The notes beneath the pieces were generated by a model. That model ran no database searches, was not told where the DNA came from, and saw nothing but the letters and a program-made list of their open reading frames with translations. 64,000 nucleotides of DNA from Yponomeuta sedellus (Eukaryota; Arthropoda; Insecta; Lepidoptera; Yponomeutidae). The stretch spans positions 10,651,473 through 10,715,472 of the forward strand of contig OW203724.1 in the NCBI GenBank assembly GCA_934045075.1, given 5' to 3'. Position 1 is the stretch's first letter. Every line of letters begins with the position of its first letter. Below, one piece after another: positions 45,201 through 60,200 of this stretch. The position numbers and the translations under genes were made by a program.

Positions 45201-48200
45201 CTAGCCTATTAAATGAGTCACTAATTTCAGCCGCGTAGAAATGAAATGAGAAGAAGCTCAAAATTCATCGGACTCATTGGACGAACTTTTAAAAGTCAAT
45301 TTTTTAATTTTTATAATAAGTTTTGATGTCTGTTTTCTAGTAGCGCGGTTCCAGCGTATCTGGAGATTCCAGAATCAAAGTCAAGAAATAGAAATCCGGG
45401 ATTGGTATAGTCAATGCAATAAGATCAATGAAGCACCTAGAAACAGAAAATCTGGGAAAATTAATTGAAAATGAAAATGAAATGAAAAATGTTTATTGAG
45501 CAGAATAAAACGTAACAATGTATAAAGTAACTCTGAACCCCAAACTAAATTAAATTGTATCTTGGGGCACAGTTCTCCATTCGGGTTGAACTTAAATGTA
45601 TCACAGCAAAGTATTTGTTCCGTAATTAAAATAAAAATTAACGTTACAGCCAAAAATCGCTTATCATAAGTTAAAATTTTGTTTCTTTATAATAGATTAT
45701 GTATTGATGTCTTTCTGCTTGTTCTTTAAACGAACAACGTGAGAAAAACCTTGGGGAATTATAAAGTACTTTAGTAATTTTATGTTTGTTTTTTACAGTA
45801 CCTACCGATACCGTCGCAAAGACTTTTGCAAAAGATTTTTCTCGGCACGTTCTATTCAAAACCGTAAATTTATCATTTAGGTTGAGGACAATTAAAGTTA
45901 ATTCGTTGCCTAAAAACGTCCTCCGCCGAGTCCGGTCTATAATTGATAGCGGTTGCAAAGTGTTTCCGAGAACACTAGAGTTAAAAGAGGTCGCGAGGTG
46001 GAGCCCAGACGGATGGGGGAGGGGCCTCCGTAACCACACCTCTCTAAGAGCTTTAGTTCAAGAGTGGGAAGGGATATTTTTGACAAAAATAATTGTGTTA
46101 AATGTGTAGAGCAGCGGTGCGGTGCGACATATTTATGCAAATGGTCTTCCTCTGCTATTGTTCGGACTTTCTGTCGACGGCGGCGTGTGCGATAATAAGA
46201 GTACCTACCTACAATACTGTAGTTGCTACCCACCCCGTAGATCTCACGTGTCTAGAGTTTTGGGCCAAAACTATAACGAGATACCCCGTTCTGCGGTAGT
46301 CATAGATTACACATGGAAAAAGGCACTGCAAGCCTATAATGAAACTCTAGAAACCTCTACATACAACCATACAATCGTCTTCCTACTTCCTTCCGCTTGG
46401 GGGATTGCGCGCGGCCGGGCTGATTAGTGTACATACGTATGTACACTAAACGCGAGAAGGGTTAATCTAGAAACCTCTCTACATACTACATCTAGAGGAT
46501 ATGATTTCAGTTCAGAAGGACAGATTAGATAATAGTTACTAGGTACGTAAGTCACAACATGTTAGAAGTCACAACATAATAACAGATAGGTAACGATACT
46601 GAATTTTTTGAATACCTGTAAATTAGTTACCTAAAACTGATTTGTGAGAGGAGTGACTGACAAAATTGGGTATTTTGAAACGCGCCTCAATCAGAACCAT
46701 CTACCAGCCGCCAAGAAAGATACACCAATTCATGCGAAGTGTCAAGCACAGGATTCCCTTACAAGAGGCAGGAGTAGGTATACAAGCTTGACTGTGAATG
46801 TGGTTCCTCGTACATTGGTCAAACCAAGCGTGCCATAGCTGAGCGGGTGAAGGAACATATCGCGGATGTGAAACATAAGCGCTATGGTAGATCTGCAGTC
46901 AGCGAGCATACACTTAGCGGTAGGTACCAACCACTTTATACATTTCGATAAAGGTAAAGTTCTAGCCCGAGAAGACCGTTTCTTCCCTAGAATGATACGC
47001 GAGGCAATAGAGATCCGCCGGCATCCAAATTTTAATACTTAGAGATCGTGGTTGGAACATACCGGTAGCATGGGAACCAGTGCTTAAGTGCATGAGACCC
47101 CCTTGCTATAAGTGTGACTGTAGAGTTAAAAAAAATAATTTCAATGAATAATCAGTATTTTTAAGTTCATGTAAAAGAATTAGTTTATAAATTTAATTTT
47201 TACTTCAATTACTAATAATTGATATTGTTGATTTTATATACAAAATAATTGGTTTGTCTATTTTGGAATGTAACTTCATAATTAACTTTTGTAATTTTAG
47301 TCGAGGGTAGTAAACTAACCATTAATGCTTTCTAAAAGACGCCTATCACTTCAGTCATCCGGGACCACGACACCTGAAAAAGTGCCGAAACGTCGGTAAA
47401 TTATAAAAATGTAATAAACGAGCATAAATCCGTATAAAAACAGTTTTAATTATACCTAATACTGACTGACGTATATCGTCTTTATCCGTGAATGGTCAGA
47501 AGCATGAATTTTTCGACATCAGAACCTACGGTATAGTTTGCACCTCTAGCAAGTTCCCCCTATAGCGCTACCTATGATAGGAGTTTTCCAAGTCATCTCT
47601 TAAGTGGTTTAAAAATGTGTAAAAGAGATAATGCCGACTGAAACTTAAAAGACAGAAAAAGGTAACCTGAAATTACACATAAGTAACTCTACTACTGGAG
47701 ATAGGCGTGACCAGTTTAGCCCGTCAGAAGTCCGCATTCCTTCTACTATGATTCACGCGACGGACAACCGTGAGAGCAAAGGCGGGAAAGCTCAGATCTG
47801 CCGATCACCAAATTGCAATGCCTAGTTACGTATAATAGTCGACAGCACTTGTTTTATTAAAGACGGCCCCATTCATAAAACTATAATTCATAGTTCATTA
47901 TGACAGTTCGATGTTCATTGCGATTGTTTTTTACTAATTGTTAATCTGACTTTGCAATTGTCACTTGAATCGTTATAGGGGCCAAATCAACCTCACGTAA
48001 CCGAGTGTGGGCGTCAAGATACCCACACATCACTTTTACCTACTGTAGGTAAATTTGACAATCAATAATTTTGCAGTCGCCTGCGATGTAACCGGACGTA
48101 ACACAAGAACTTAAATATTGATGTATTACTTGTATCTTCCATTGCATTATTAGTAGAGATCGGCATTAGGTAAATGCTACCTGTTTATTCTTTTGGCGCG

Positions 48201-51200
48201 CGCCTTGTTAACTTACTATTATCTACAGTTATTGTTCTGAGCTACTCGTATTAACACAGACGAAATTAAATAAAGAACTATTAAAACGAAAATAAAATTG
48301 AGATCGTATAACTGACATGCACATCTGTAGTCTTTTTACGCCTGAAAAAGCGAGGAGATAGATAACATCCAGAGGAAGGGAATCGTGTCCAATTTGCAAT
48401 AAATATCAATATCTAAGGGCAAACGCCCTTTTTGTGTAATGGCTAAATCAGTTACCTACCTATAATGAGCATTGCTGTGAATTTGAAAGGTATAAGCCAC
48501 TTTAAATCCCACGGGAACGAAGTTTCTGCGGGCGACGGGAGGAATTATCTCTCTAGTGAAAATCGCGCTTCTTGCAGTCATACATACAACTCATCGATAT
48601 CAACACTTGGATGTCCCCACTGCTGGGGCACGGATAAATATAATTAAAGCAATCTATAAACGGATCTTTCAGATGCACTTTACGGCATTGGACCTGATGA
48701 AATATAGTTAGCACAACATCATACAATCTTACTAATATTAGTTAAGATCGCATGCTTTCTTATTTTGTTTAGGTACTTAAGGAACCTTCAGGTGTATTTT
48801 TGTATACACATACTTTTTTAGTTTTTTATATTTATTTTTTTATTTTTAATATAAAAAGATATAATATACGGCAATAACGCCGTCAATTGTACTATGTATA
48901 TTTGTAATTATTTTGTAAGTATTTGTTGTTTTTCCAGTGTACAATAAAGAATAATCTTATCTTATATATTATATTATTAGTTATGTCATGTCAGAGGTCT
49001 TCTGGGCGGCTTGATAATTTCTGAGAGTAAGGCCCGCCACTGCCTTACAATCCTCCACCAAACCGGACTTGGCCCCCGTGGTGAAGTATGGCCTAACCTT
49101 CCTGCGATGTAGGAAGAGACCCGTGCCCCAGCAGTGGGGACATACAAGGGTGGTCTCGATATATATTATAAAGGCGAAACTTTGGATGAATGGATGGTTG
49201 TTACTCAATTACACCAGCACGTCTACACCCTTATGGATGAAATTTGGCACAAAGATAGATTACCTATAGTCCATGATAGCACGTATAGATTACCTGTTAC
49301 CGGAAAAATACACAATATCAACATATCCACGCGATCGAAGACACAGGGAACAGGGACAGTGGTGTATAATTTTAGTGTCACCTTGACGAAATAAAATACA
49401 GGAATGCGTCTAATTTAGGAAGCAGAGTCCCGAATCAAACTGGCATTCCCACTCACCTGACCTTGAAAAGTTGCAGATACCTTAGAATGACGTAGGGTTC
49501 GCTATCAGAAAGGCACCATACAACGTCTGCCTGTCTGTCTGGCCTATAGGTAGGTATATACGTACATAGCCCTGTAGTCTCGGGCTTAAAACAGAGCTAC
49601 GGTATCTCCTGTCGTAAGAGGCGACTTAAAGGAGGCATCGGGGTCGTGGGTGGTGAGAGTGGGGGCTCAAACCACCGTTTCAAGCGACCCCGTGGAGGCG
49701 GCGGTGTGTAGTGGCCGCGGGTGGATCTACACGAATTGTCGCTAATTCGTCATTGTTCTCATTAATCTCTCACAGTTCTCAGCACAACAGAAATGTACTA
49801 AGAATACAGTTATCGTCGTTTTAGTATGTAAGTTTGTCAGTCAACTCCAACTAATATAGAAATAAAAATATCTCTAACAACTGTTGCACTGACAACATAA
49901 TAAGTGTGACACTTCCAAGGACAATGACGACGACAATTTGTGTAGATTCACCCCCGCACACCGCCGTTCACTGAGGTTCTCCAGACGCAAGCCTGTAGAG
50001 AGGACAGATGCTTCAGTGCACAGTGCGCGGGGGTTCCAGAGTGTTCAGTGAGATCCCGGAGCCCCCCACCAAACGCACGGAGAGGGCCACCGGGGGGGTT
50101 TTAGTGGATAAAAATCCCTCATAGGGTTATCACCCGGGTATCTTTGAAAGATTTCCTCTTCGTCAACAAAAAAAAGGTAAATATAACTATACGTATATAT
50201 TTTATCTCTTGTACCTACGCTGATAGGCATATTGTTGAAATTTGCCACTTGCCACGTCACTTATCGGACCTTCTATACCTATTCGCTCGATATATTTCTT
50301 TCGTCAATCTTTCTTCCTTCATCCTCTCCATAAGTTCAAACTAATGCAACAGTTTCGCAATTCTTAATCACTACATACTTTTTCCTGGCCACAACGTTCT
50401 CGAATCAAATTATTGCGTACCTATCTTGTCATTAAACTTAACACCACACATACTTCCTAATGTCCTCAGTTCCTCTGTATTAATCCTACTGGGGTGGACT
50501 GCATAGGAAAACTGAAGAGAAACTAAGGAAAACGCTATTAGAAGATTTAATGGAAAATGTAGGTGAGAAAACGGTACCTATGAGACAGTGCGGTTGACAA
50601 ATATGTGACATTTTTAAAAACCATTTTTAAATGGGCCCATTAGCTCAGTTGGAAAGAGCGCTGGCACGGATAGCCAGAGGTCGCGGGTTCGAATCCCGGC
50701 ATGGGTGGAATTTTAAGCCTCTAAATAGGTTTTTAAAATTGTCCTTAGCACGGGTTAGTGCATTAAAAATAAAAATAGTATAAATATGTGACAGTAAAAC
50801 ATAGAATAATAAAAAGTAGGTAAAACTGTTCATAACACCTACTTTCTCGGTTTTTTTATCTGCAATACCCATGTATGGGATCAGCTTTCTAAGAGTGTAT
50901 CACCTTCAAACTTTCCATCCCTCGTAAACAGGCTCTCCAAAAATAGACAATTTCTTTCACTTGTTCTCCCCTTTTACCTTACAAATAATACAAAAGTAAA
51001 AAATAACGGGAAGGCAAACAAGACATATATTTTGTAGTCAGATATCTATATCGTAAAAACGGTACCAATATACAAGTCTCAAACTTGGTATTACAAACTT
51101 GATATTAGAACCGATATTATTACCGACATTAGAACCGTAAGGGTAAGACAGTGGCCCAGGTGGCATTTTAACTTTACGGGCCCGACGCAAGCATACCATC

Positions 51201-54200
51201 AGGTCAATCAACAAGGTATAGGTAATTAAAAGAGGCATTTCTTGCGGCTCGGTCTAAGGCCAGAATAAGAAGTAAATTATTCATCATCAACTCATTATGT
51301 CCTATGTCCCCATCGACGGGTACGGGTCTCTTCCCTGAAGAAGGTATAGGCCACACTCCACCATCGGGGCCAAGGCTTGGCGGAGGCTTGCAAGACTAGT
51401 GGCTGGTCTTAGTGTCAGAAGTTTTCAAGCCGCATTAAGGCCTCTGACTTGGCTGAAACGACTGCCATATATCAACGGCAGCTGGCACCAACTGCTTAAA
51501 GTGCCTTGCGAAGCACGGAAGCGTTCGGAAAAATGCCGCTGGCGTCAGTCATAGACGGTCACCCATCCATGCACTGGACGCGCCCCACGTTGCTTAACCA
51601 TCATCATCGTTTAATATCACTCAGGCTGCCGGGGCTACGAGCGCTTCGTAAATTATTTACATTAATGTAATTAAATTTCTTTCGATATTTCCATATGACA
51701 AAAAATCGGTTGGGGAAACCCGCACAGTCAGGGGCCCTTGTAGCAAATGCCAACTTGACTATTATGACCAACGCTGGTAGACCACCCCGAGAGGCGCAAT
51801 ATTTGCAAGTCGAGTGAGGGCGGGTCCATATTTCACGTTACGGAGGATCAACACGTCATAATAGGGAAGGGGGCCTGCACGCTCTTTCATGCGCTTGTGT
51901 GACTTAAAGGTTTTCTTTATTCATGTTTACATTGCTAGTAATTATGATTCAGTATAAGCAAATCCAGTGTTTGTAATTACTAATGTGTAATTATTTATTC
52001 CAAATGTTTGTTATTACTAATTACATTGAAATTTTAACGTAGACGAGAGAAATATAAAATAATTAAAGAATGCAAAAAGGTGTTCTTCAAAGTAGCAAAG
52101 AAAATGCGACTTAATGAACGTTACAAGTTAGACTAGGTGTCTATTTCTAAATCTAGATCATTATGGGGGAAAAAATTGACAAATAAAGTCCCAACATAGT
52201 CTTTTCAAAGTCATTGATTAACAGAGTTTACATAATTATTATGATTTATAAAACACAGAACTCATGCATTGTTCTGGCTTTAATTCCAAACATCATTTGT
52301 GATCTAAATAATCTTTTATGTCATTATATTCATTTATTAAGTACATTTTTTGTCCCTTTGGCACAAAAAATGTACTTTACAGTTTTTTTTAACCGTGTTT
52401 CAGGCAAGCTTATTATATCTTAAGGTATCTTATTGTCCAAATATACCAACGTATACGAAATATACGTTGGTATATTTAATTCTATAAGCTTTGTTGTACT
52501 TGTAAACGAACTGTAATAGATATCGTTAAAATACGGAAGTAATGTCTATCAAGTTCGTTTGTCCTATGTAATCCCAGCTAGAAATTTCAATCCCCTACTA
52601 TCAATTTCTTGACTTTGATATAGGCACCAATAATTTTTTTTACGCCCGGACCAGAATGGAGAACTGAATGAAACGAATCTAGAATGGAGAACTGAATGAA
52701 ACCTTTGGGTAATAGCAATCTATATACGAAAGGGTATGGCATAAAGAAAGCCGTTTCTTCTGTATAATTTGAATTTGTAAGATAATTTTCTCGTTGTTGA
52801 ATTTTTCGAATGCAGCAAAGCAGAAAATCCGAAAAAAAAATTTATTTAGGGTGCCTTGGCGTGCTAACTAGCGCTACCAATGGTACAAAAAACATAACTT
52901 GTTTTACAATACGTTTTTTTTTTCAAAAAGTGAACATTTAAAATCTTTATATCTGTGATAACTATTTTTAGAACATATAGCCTTGAACGTAGTATATTTT
53001 AGTATCAATATCCTAGGACGTTAATCGATTTCCGTTCCAACGGCCGTTTTTGACGGAAATCGATTAAAGTCTTCTATTAAAGTTCTTGATTCTAGGTTCT
53101 ACACTGTAGGTTCTAAAAATAGTTGTCACAGTAGTTAAGATTTATGATGTTTAGGTACTTACCTTTTAAAAAAACGTATTATGAAACAAGTTATGATTTT
53201 TATTCCATTATTGGCGCTACTTGGCACCCCAACGCGCCTAAATGGTTATTTAACAAAATTATGTTGAAACGTCGTGAAACAAAAGTTGTTGTAAATTAGG
53301 TACGAACTCTAACCGACGAATTTCAGGAATCAAAAGACCTTCAGTTAAAGACTCACTGTAAATAGATTTCAAGAATTGGTAATTAGGTACCTTCTTTACC
53401 TTCTTTTGATTTCGCAGACATTAATAGTAGTGCCCATAACTTCCACACAACAAAATTAGGTCGGTACCAACCTGACCCGCATGGATAATACAGTCGACAG
53501 AACACACGCATGCGCACTAATCAACGGGGGACGCCATGCGCCTTTTTTCGACTTTTATCGTCCGACATTGTCAGTGTAGTATGTCGCAACCCTAAAGTGT
53601 TTTGCGACGGCTGATTGAGGATAGTCTGAAACCTTATCAGCCGAAGATGCGAGCAGGCACCAGCCATCAGTCTTCTCGTGACCACGATGACTGTAACGTC
53701 GTCGAAACGTCGAGGTAAAATAGCAAAAAATTACTACGGGATTAAGCTCCGAAAATATTCTAATAATTAATACTTATAAATTGGGTGGAATGGCAGATTA
53801 AATTGAACTGAGTCACCCAAAGATATTAACTTCACTTTTTGTTATACAGCCCTTACTAATGTACTCTAGCAAGAAATATCATTTGTCCGGATAATCATAG
53901 CATACATTATAGTTTTGCGGAAAAGATAACAAAAATATTCAATATGTTTCAAGCACGGATGTAAATTTACATGCATCCGAAGTCGAAGGCGAAGTCGCGG
54001 GTTTATGCTAGCTATTAATTTTATAAAAAGGTTAACACTATTACCAAGACTTGAGTAGGTACATACCTACCTACTGAGTGACATAATGTTTCACACACAA
54101 CACAGCTTCCACGAATCCTTCAGAACGAATGACAATCATACATGCATCGACTGGCGCCAACATGTTATCAAGACAGATTCTCTGAACCCAGAGCCCCATA

Positions 54201-57200
54201 TCCGATGTATCATATCATTCGGCGTTGTTATGATTAAACCGACAATTGTTTTCCAATTTTATGTGGATGTTCCTTCGAATCTGCTTCCATATTGATCCAA
54301 ACCCTGAACGATTCTAAGCGTCTAAATGTGAAATTATATTAATCGCAAACGTCAGGATTCCGACAGGATTTGATGAGCATGATGAGGCGTCGACCGTGTT
54401 TCGGCGGCGGGAAGTCACTGGATGCGGACGGCACAAGACCGTGAGGCTTGGAAACCCGAGAGGAAGGCTTATGTTCTGCAGTGGGCGTCAAATGGCTGAT
54501 GATGACGATGATGATGATGTCTCTGGTCATCCCCGACCCCTGACAAATACCGATCGGGTCAAGAGATGTGTTTTTTTTCATATGACTGACAACTAGAAGG
54601 TAATATAGATTTGATTGTCAGCTCACCAATCTTTACATAGTATTTGTTCTTGTATTCAGTAATTTTTAGTAAGTAGGTATCTGCTACTTCAACGTAAACA
54701 TGCGTGACTTCAATTTAAGGTGTTCGAAATCCTAGATGAAGAAAAACATTAAAAATGTGCTCTTTGTGCACTAAAATAGAAAAAAGATATTTTTGACGTA
54801 GCTTAATAACAAGTATTTTAGGTACTATTTTCAAAACTACATAAAATGTGCAATTTTTTTAAGTAACTAGGTTAGGTTAGCCAGGTTAGTGTGGTGTATT
54901 TTTTGTCCAGTATGGATAGTGAAAGTTAGGTGAAAAAGTTTTTAAAATCACGATTCGGGCCAAGTTTTCTTTTTTTCTACAAAGTTATAACTCTTTTAGC
55001 TTTATTTATAACCGTAGTCAATATCAGGGCAGGTCAGGATTCCGTAATACAAATTTGCATCTCACAATACGGAAAATTGTAGTTGTGGCAGTTGAAAAAC
55101 TGACATGAGGTGTAATTTTTAAGAAATTATTAAAAGAGCCAATAGCTCTAAAACTAAAGATTTTTTACAAAGTTCATGTTACGATATTCTGGTGAGTCAT
55201 GAGCTGGTCTATCAGCCTTCGAAAGGACGACGTCGACTTCTGGGAAACCTACATATCTTTGAATTTTTTTTATTTATGTTCTATATATGTTTATACTCTC
55301 AAATTAAAATTATTTATTTTCATTAAAATTTAATCTCACTCAACACAATGACATACTCAACCGAATGCGAGAAATGAAATTTTTAGTTCATTGTTTACTT
55401 ATCGATACTGAATAGCCAGTTTTCATCTTTTGCGTTAGGGTAATAAAACTTTGTATTGCTCGACTTAACTTATTTCACAGACAGTAGAAAGTACGTCCGT
55501 ATTCTTCACTATCAGCGTACCCGCGGGCGGAACTAACATGAATCACCCCGCGGCGAGGCGGCGCTACCTCGTGTGTAGAAAAATGAATCACATCCGCTTG
55601 CCGTCTCTGTAATCAGGGCTATCTCGAATTTGGCAATAACATATATACTGGTACCTACCTCATCTGCAATGGACCGAAACAACAATCGTGACTGGCAGGC
55701 ACAGATGTTTTAACTTGTTTGAATCATCGTTGTTTAGATATACAGGGTTATTAAAAATCCGCCATCCCTGAATTAGAGTGTGATCAGAACAACTTTTGTT
55801 CTAGAAGTTTCATAAAAATGATAAAAGTAATTATTTTTTATTTCTTGATTTTTGTAGATATTTTATCTTCGATATCAACCCTTGTATGTACCACTGCTGG
55901 GGCACGGCGTCTCTTCCTGCGTCGCAGGCAAGTTAGGTCATACTCCACCGCGGGTGCCAAGTCTTGGTTGGTGGAATATCTTATCTTATATTTCGAAATA
56001 TTCTTAATAAAACAAAGTCGGGTTTGTTGGGTCCAGCGTTCTCGATTTATAAGTGTATAAATCGAGAACACTGGACCTATGTTCATTGTTTTTGATTTGT
56101 TGTATTTGTCTCTGTCCCGATTAGCGAAATAAGTATTAAAATATCTGAAAATTTCACGGAAAAAAATCTCAAGACCACGCAGACAAAGTCGCGGGCAAAA
56201 GCTAGTATTAAACAATTTATTGTTTATATAATTTTCTTCGATTCGCGCATTACGGTTTCTACCATCACTACATAGCCCTGTCGCCGTGTATATTTTTGTG
56301 AGTTTTGTGACATTCATTCGTTAAACGCTTAACTATGGCACAATTTTTGAAGCTCTAGCTCAATTAGCAGTAGCGATAGTGAGTGAATAAATTATTACCG
56401 AAAATTGCAATTTTTTTCAATTCTGTGCTAGTTACAAATTATCCTTTTCGGTATTTGGCCTTAGAGATAGAGGGTGGTCGAAAAGAAAAATGGCCTCCGT
56501 AGGAGTTAAAAAAAACCTCTCTAGTAATGGTCAAAAAAAGTTGCGGAACATAAAAAATTTAATGTTTCAACATCCGGTGAGCGAACTAAATGCCAAAGAT
56601 TCTTGGCATCTGCGCCCCGCTGATCATCATCATTATACAATTTGCTCTGACAAAAGTGTGACCCAAAATTACCCTGATTCATCATCACATAGCTATGTCG
56701 AAATTAGCTATACTTAAATAAAAACGCTCTGGTACAATCAGTAAATTATTTTAGATAAAGTCTGCATAGGCACGCGTTTCTTTAATTTTCATACAGAACA
56801 CAATGTAACAACTTCATAAGACGGTGAAGGAAACCCCATGTCTAAGTGATCACATGATCACCTCAGCTCGCAGCCTCGCTTGATTGCCATTCCGCGGTGG
56901 GCAGGCGTGGTAATTAAGTCGTCTTGTCTCTATCAGAGAAGGCTACATAAAAATACAATTTAGGATACTATTTGCTTAATAAAATGCATTATTTATTAGT
57001 CCATTATTTTTTTACAGACTCAGATGTTCGATGCTGTCACACTAGATTGGTAAAATTACATTGAAACTACCAAGACTCGACAAGACAAACCCATTTAAAA
57101 CCCCCATTTAAAGCCTCCTGAGGGAATAGCTGCCCGTCTTTTCTTATCCGCCCCTTGACCATTCAATAGATTGAATCCGATTCATCTGATAACAAAAACT

Positions 57201-60200
57201 CACTAGCAAACTTAGGAACCCGGTATTATCTACATCAATTTTATTTTACGTAAAAGAAAAATTGATCTATCCATTCCTTATTCTTCTTCGGTTTCACGGC
57301 AACCGATCGGGTCTTGAAAAAACGCACCTAATTCCACTGGTTCTCTAACAACTTCGGCAACTATTTACATAGATTTTAACAACGGAATTCTGTTCAACAA
57401 TCTGAATAAGGAAAACGCATTGCAATTCTTAGACATGGTCAGGCCACAGAGCCAGAAGGCAGGTCACTTTCTTTTTGCTCTCGCCCTTGCATTCTTCATT
57501 CTCAGCATACTTATTAGTGCATTGACCTCTCAACATAGCTTGGAATCAACGCCATCCACACTGTGCCAGGAATAAACGACCTCGGAATTATACCTTAGCC
57601 AAATCCATTGCTTGCTATGCTATGCGAGTACCTAGATTTTTGGCGGTAATTACACGTTTTTACGCAACTCTTCCAAGAAATTTCTTGAGTCAGTGAGATG
57701 AATGGACGCGGCCGCGAGATCGCGGGCGCCACTCTACTATGATAAATCGGTGATTCAACATGGCACGAACGTCACACGTTCATTCATTCACAAATTTTGG
57801 CGCGCTTTTACAGAGACCGATGCGTAGTGCATGCTACTACATTGGATTGCACACATTAGAAAGTTGCACACATTGCACAATTAGGGTAAGTACCATAAAA
57901 AGGAAGTATACAGGCCCTTAGGTATGTTGACTAAACAACTTCTTTCTTCCAAGATATTGTGTTTCTATTACCTACATAGATATTTCATGTAGGTCACGGA
58001 TGCACGCACTTGATGAGATTATAGTGCTACCAATAAAATTTATAAAATATTCATATATTTAAGGAGCTCATCATAACAGATCGTTTTGCGAAACGGGTGA
58101 GTACAATTTCTCTATCATGTTAATAGTGATTATGATTTTTCCATCGGTGGCGCCAGTATTACTGCTTTAATGGTTGATTTAAATTGTGACTTTCGAGACC
58201 CACGACTGAAACCCTAGTAACATAAGAACCTAGGATTAGCATTTATCTCAAAAAAAGCTGTAAGAGTATAATATTGAAACGGTTGTATACATACGGTCCT
58301 TAAAATCGCAATTAATATCAGCTAGCTCAAATATTATCAGCTAACATTTTGGTCAACTTACCCCTGTTTCTTTTCTTGCACAATAACGATCTATTAATCT
58401 TTTGTTAATAGACGTCAGTTGTGTTGTTTTTTTTGTATGCAATTTTGCCAAATGACTGTTGTTACGTTAACTGCAGATTGATCAGATTGTCAGTAGGTAC
58501 TTCCTCTGTGTCAGTACAAGCAACCTGTGTTAGTAAGTACACACAAATAGCTGATATAGTTTTCGCTATTTCAAAGTTGTTGTATTGAAGAGTATAGAAA
58601 AAAGGGACCTTTTTTTTAGGAAGGTACTCATAGGTAAAATTATTTATTTCTTTTAATTCTTTATTGCACTAATTACATGAGTAAATGTACAGGGGTGTGC
58701 TTAATGCAAGAAGCAATCTCTTCCAATTCTCTTCCAGAAAACATTTGGTGTTGAAGAGACTGGCAAAGGGTAGTGCAAGAAAAAAAAAGTGCAATAAAAG
58801 GTAATTTCAACAAAAAGCGCGTACATCTGTTAGCTTTTAGAATATACCTCGGGCTCTAGAGTAGGCTTCGGTTTTCGCCGAAAGCACACGAGTGTAATAC
58901 TACTTCCTGCTCTGTATAAAACCTTTCTTCACTATTTTGAAAAGTTATGTATAGTTATAAATAACAATACAAAATAAACCTTCTATTACACGAATGTATC
59001 CGATTCTATTCGATAGTAGCCGAGGTATATTCGAAAAGCTAACAGACTACATAAGCCTTCAAAATTGGTAACGAGGAAATTCACACACAGTGAGCAGCTC
59101 GTGTGTGTGGTGTATTTGTTACTCACTGTCAAGAGCTGCGCTCGGTCCGGGCCGGTCCTCGCGCTCGAGTGGCGGCGGTGGAGGCAGGCCGGCGGCTGAA
59201 GCCCGGGCGTGCTGCAAGTGGGCGCGCAGCAGTTGCGCCGCTTGGGGAGAGCCCTCGCACACCTAGGGATGCCGGAGCGATGTTTAATTTCGTTGTTAGT
59301 GAATACTGAGAACGTACCAACAAAGGTTTGCCGCTGCCAAGAAGTCTTGACCTATGATAACAAAATAGTGATAGGCCTTGAATAATTAGGTACGTTGCCG
59401 TAAAAGAAATAAATTTTAGGAAGTTGGAAAAGGGTAACGAGGCCTGATGTGCGTTAAACTGCTTTCGAGGCTTTGACACGGCCCTCCGGATCAACGATCG
59501 AGCCCTGGGCGGTCTGCGACTAGGTAAAAAATTACGCGTTTAAAGTAGCGCCGACGACGCGGTGATGTTTACCTGAAGCCAGTTGTCCTCAGAGAGCTGC
59601 AGCAGCGCACAGCCGGTGTCCGGCAGCAGGTGCGCCCGCGGTACTCTCACGCAGAAGGTGCGCGCGGCCCACCGCACCCAGCGGTGGACGTCTTGCCGAT
59701 CCCATTTCTCCGGGTCTGAGGAGAGACAAATGTACTTATTAACTAAACTATGGTATCAACCCTTTGTATGTCCCCAACGCTGGGGCAAGGGTGTCTTCCT
59801 GCGATGCAGTAAGAGACCCCAGCATTAGGCATTGCATTGTAATTGTAGCATTATATTCACTGACCTGACCTTTATAATGAAGTATCATTTGTAACCATTG
59901 TCAATGCTTAGGATAATAGATATCAACCCTTTGTATGTCCCCACTGCTGGGGCACGGGTCTCTTGCTCCGACGCAGGAAGGTTAGGCCACACTACACCAC
60001 GGGGGCCAAGTCCGTGTTGGTGATGGAGGATTGTAAAGACAGTGGCGGGCCTTACTGTCAGAAGTTATCAAGCCGCCCACAAGGCCTTTGACATGGCTTG
60101 TCGACTGCCGTTACATGATAGCCGGCACCAACGGCTTAACAAATCTTGCTATTAAACTTGCTTCTAAAAAAACTTTAATATTTGATTACTAATATTTACG

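Noticed and set aside
45786..46109. 107-codon plus-strand open frame
   Set aside because: No domain, no supporting splice context, and overlapping open frames on the other strand. It probably arises by chance.
49069..49394. plus-strand open frames of 66 and 86 codons
   Set aside because: They start inside a 5S-derived SINE tail and show no domain. They are probably chance frames.
53590..53730. possible hammerhead ribozyme (GATGACTG...CGAAACG) of a PLE-type tail
   Set aside because: The catalytic CUGAUGA core is not present exactly and I could not draw the three stems. It is kept only as a retroelement-like 3' region.
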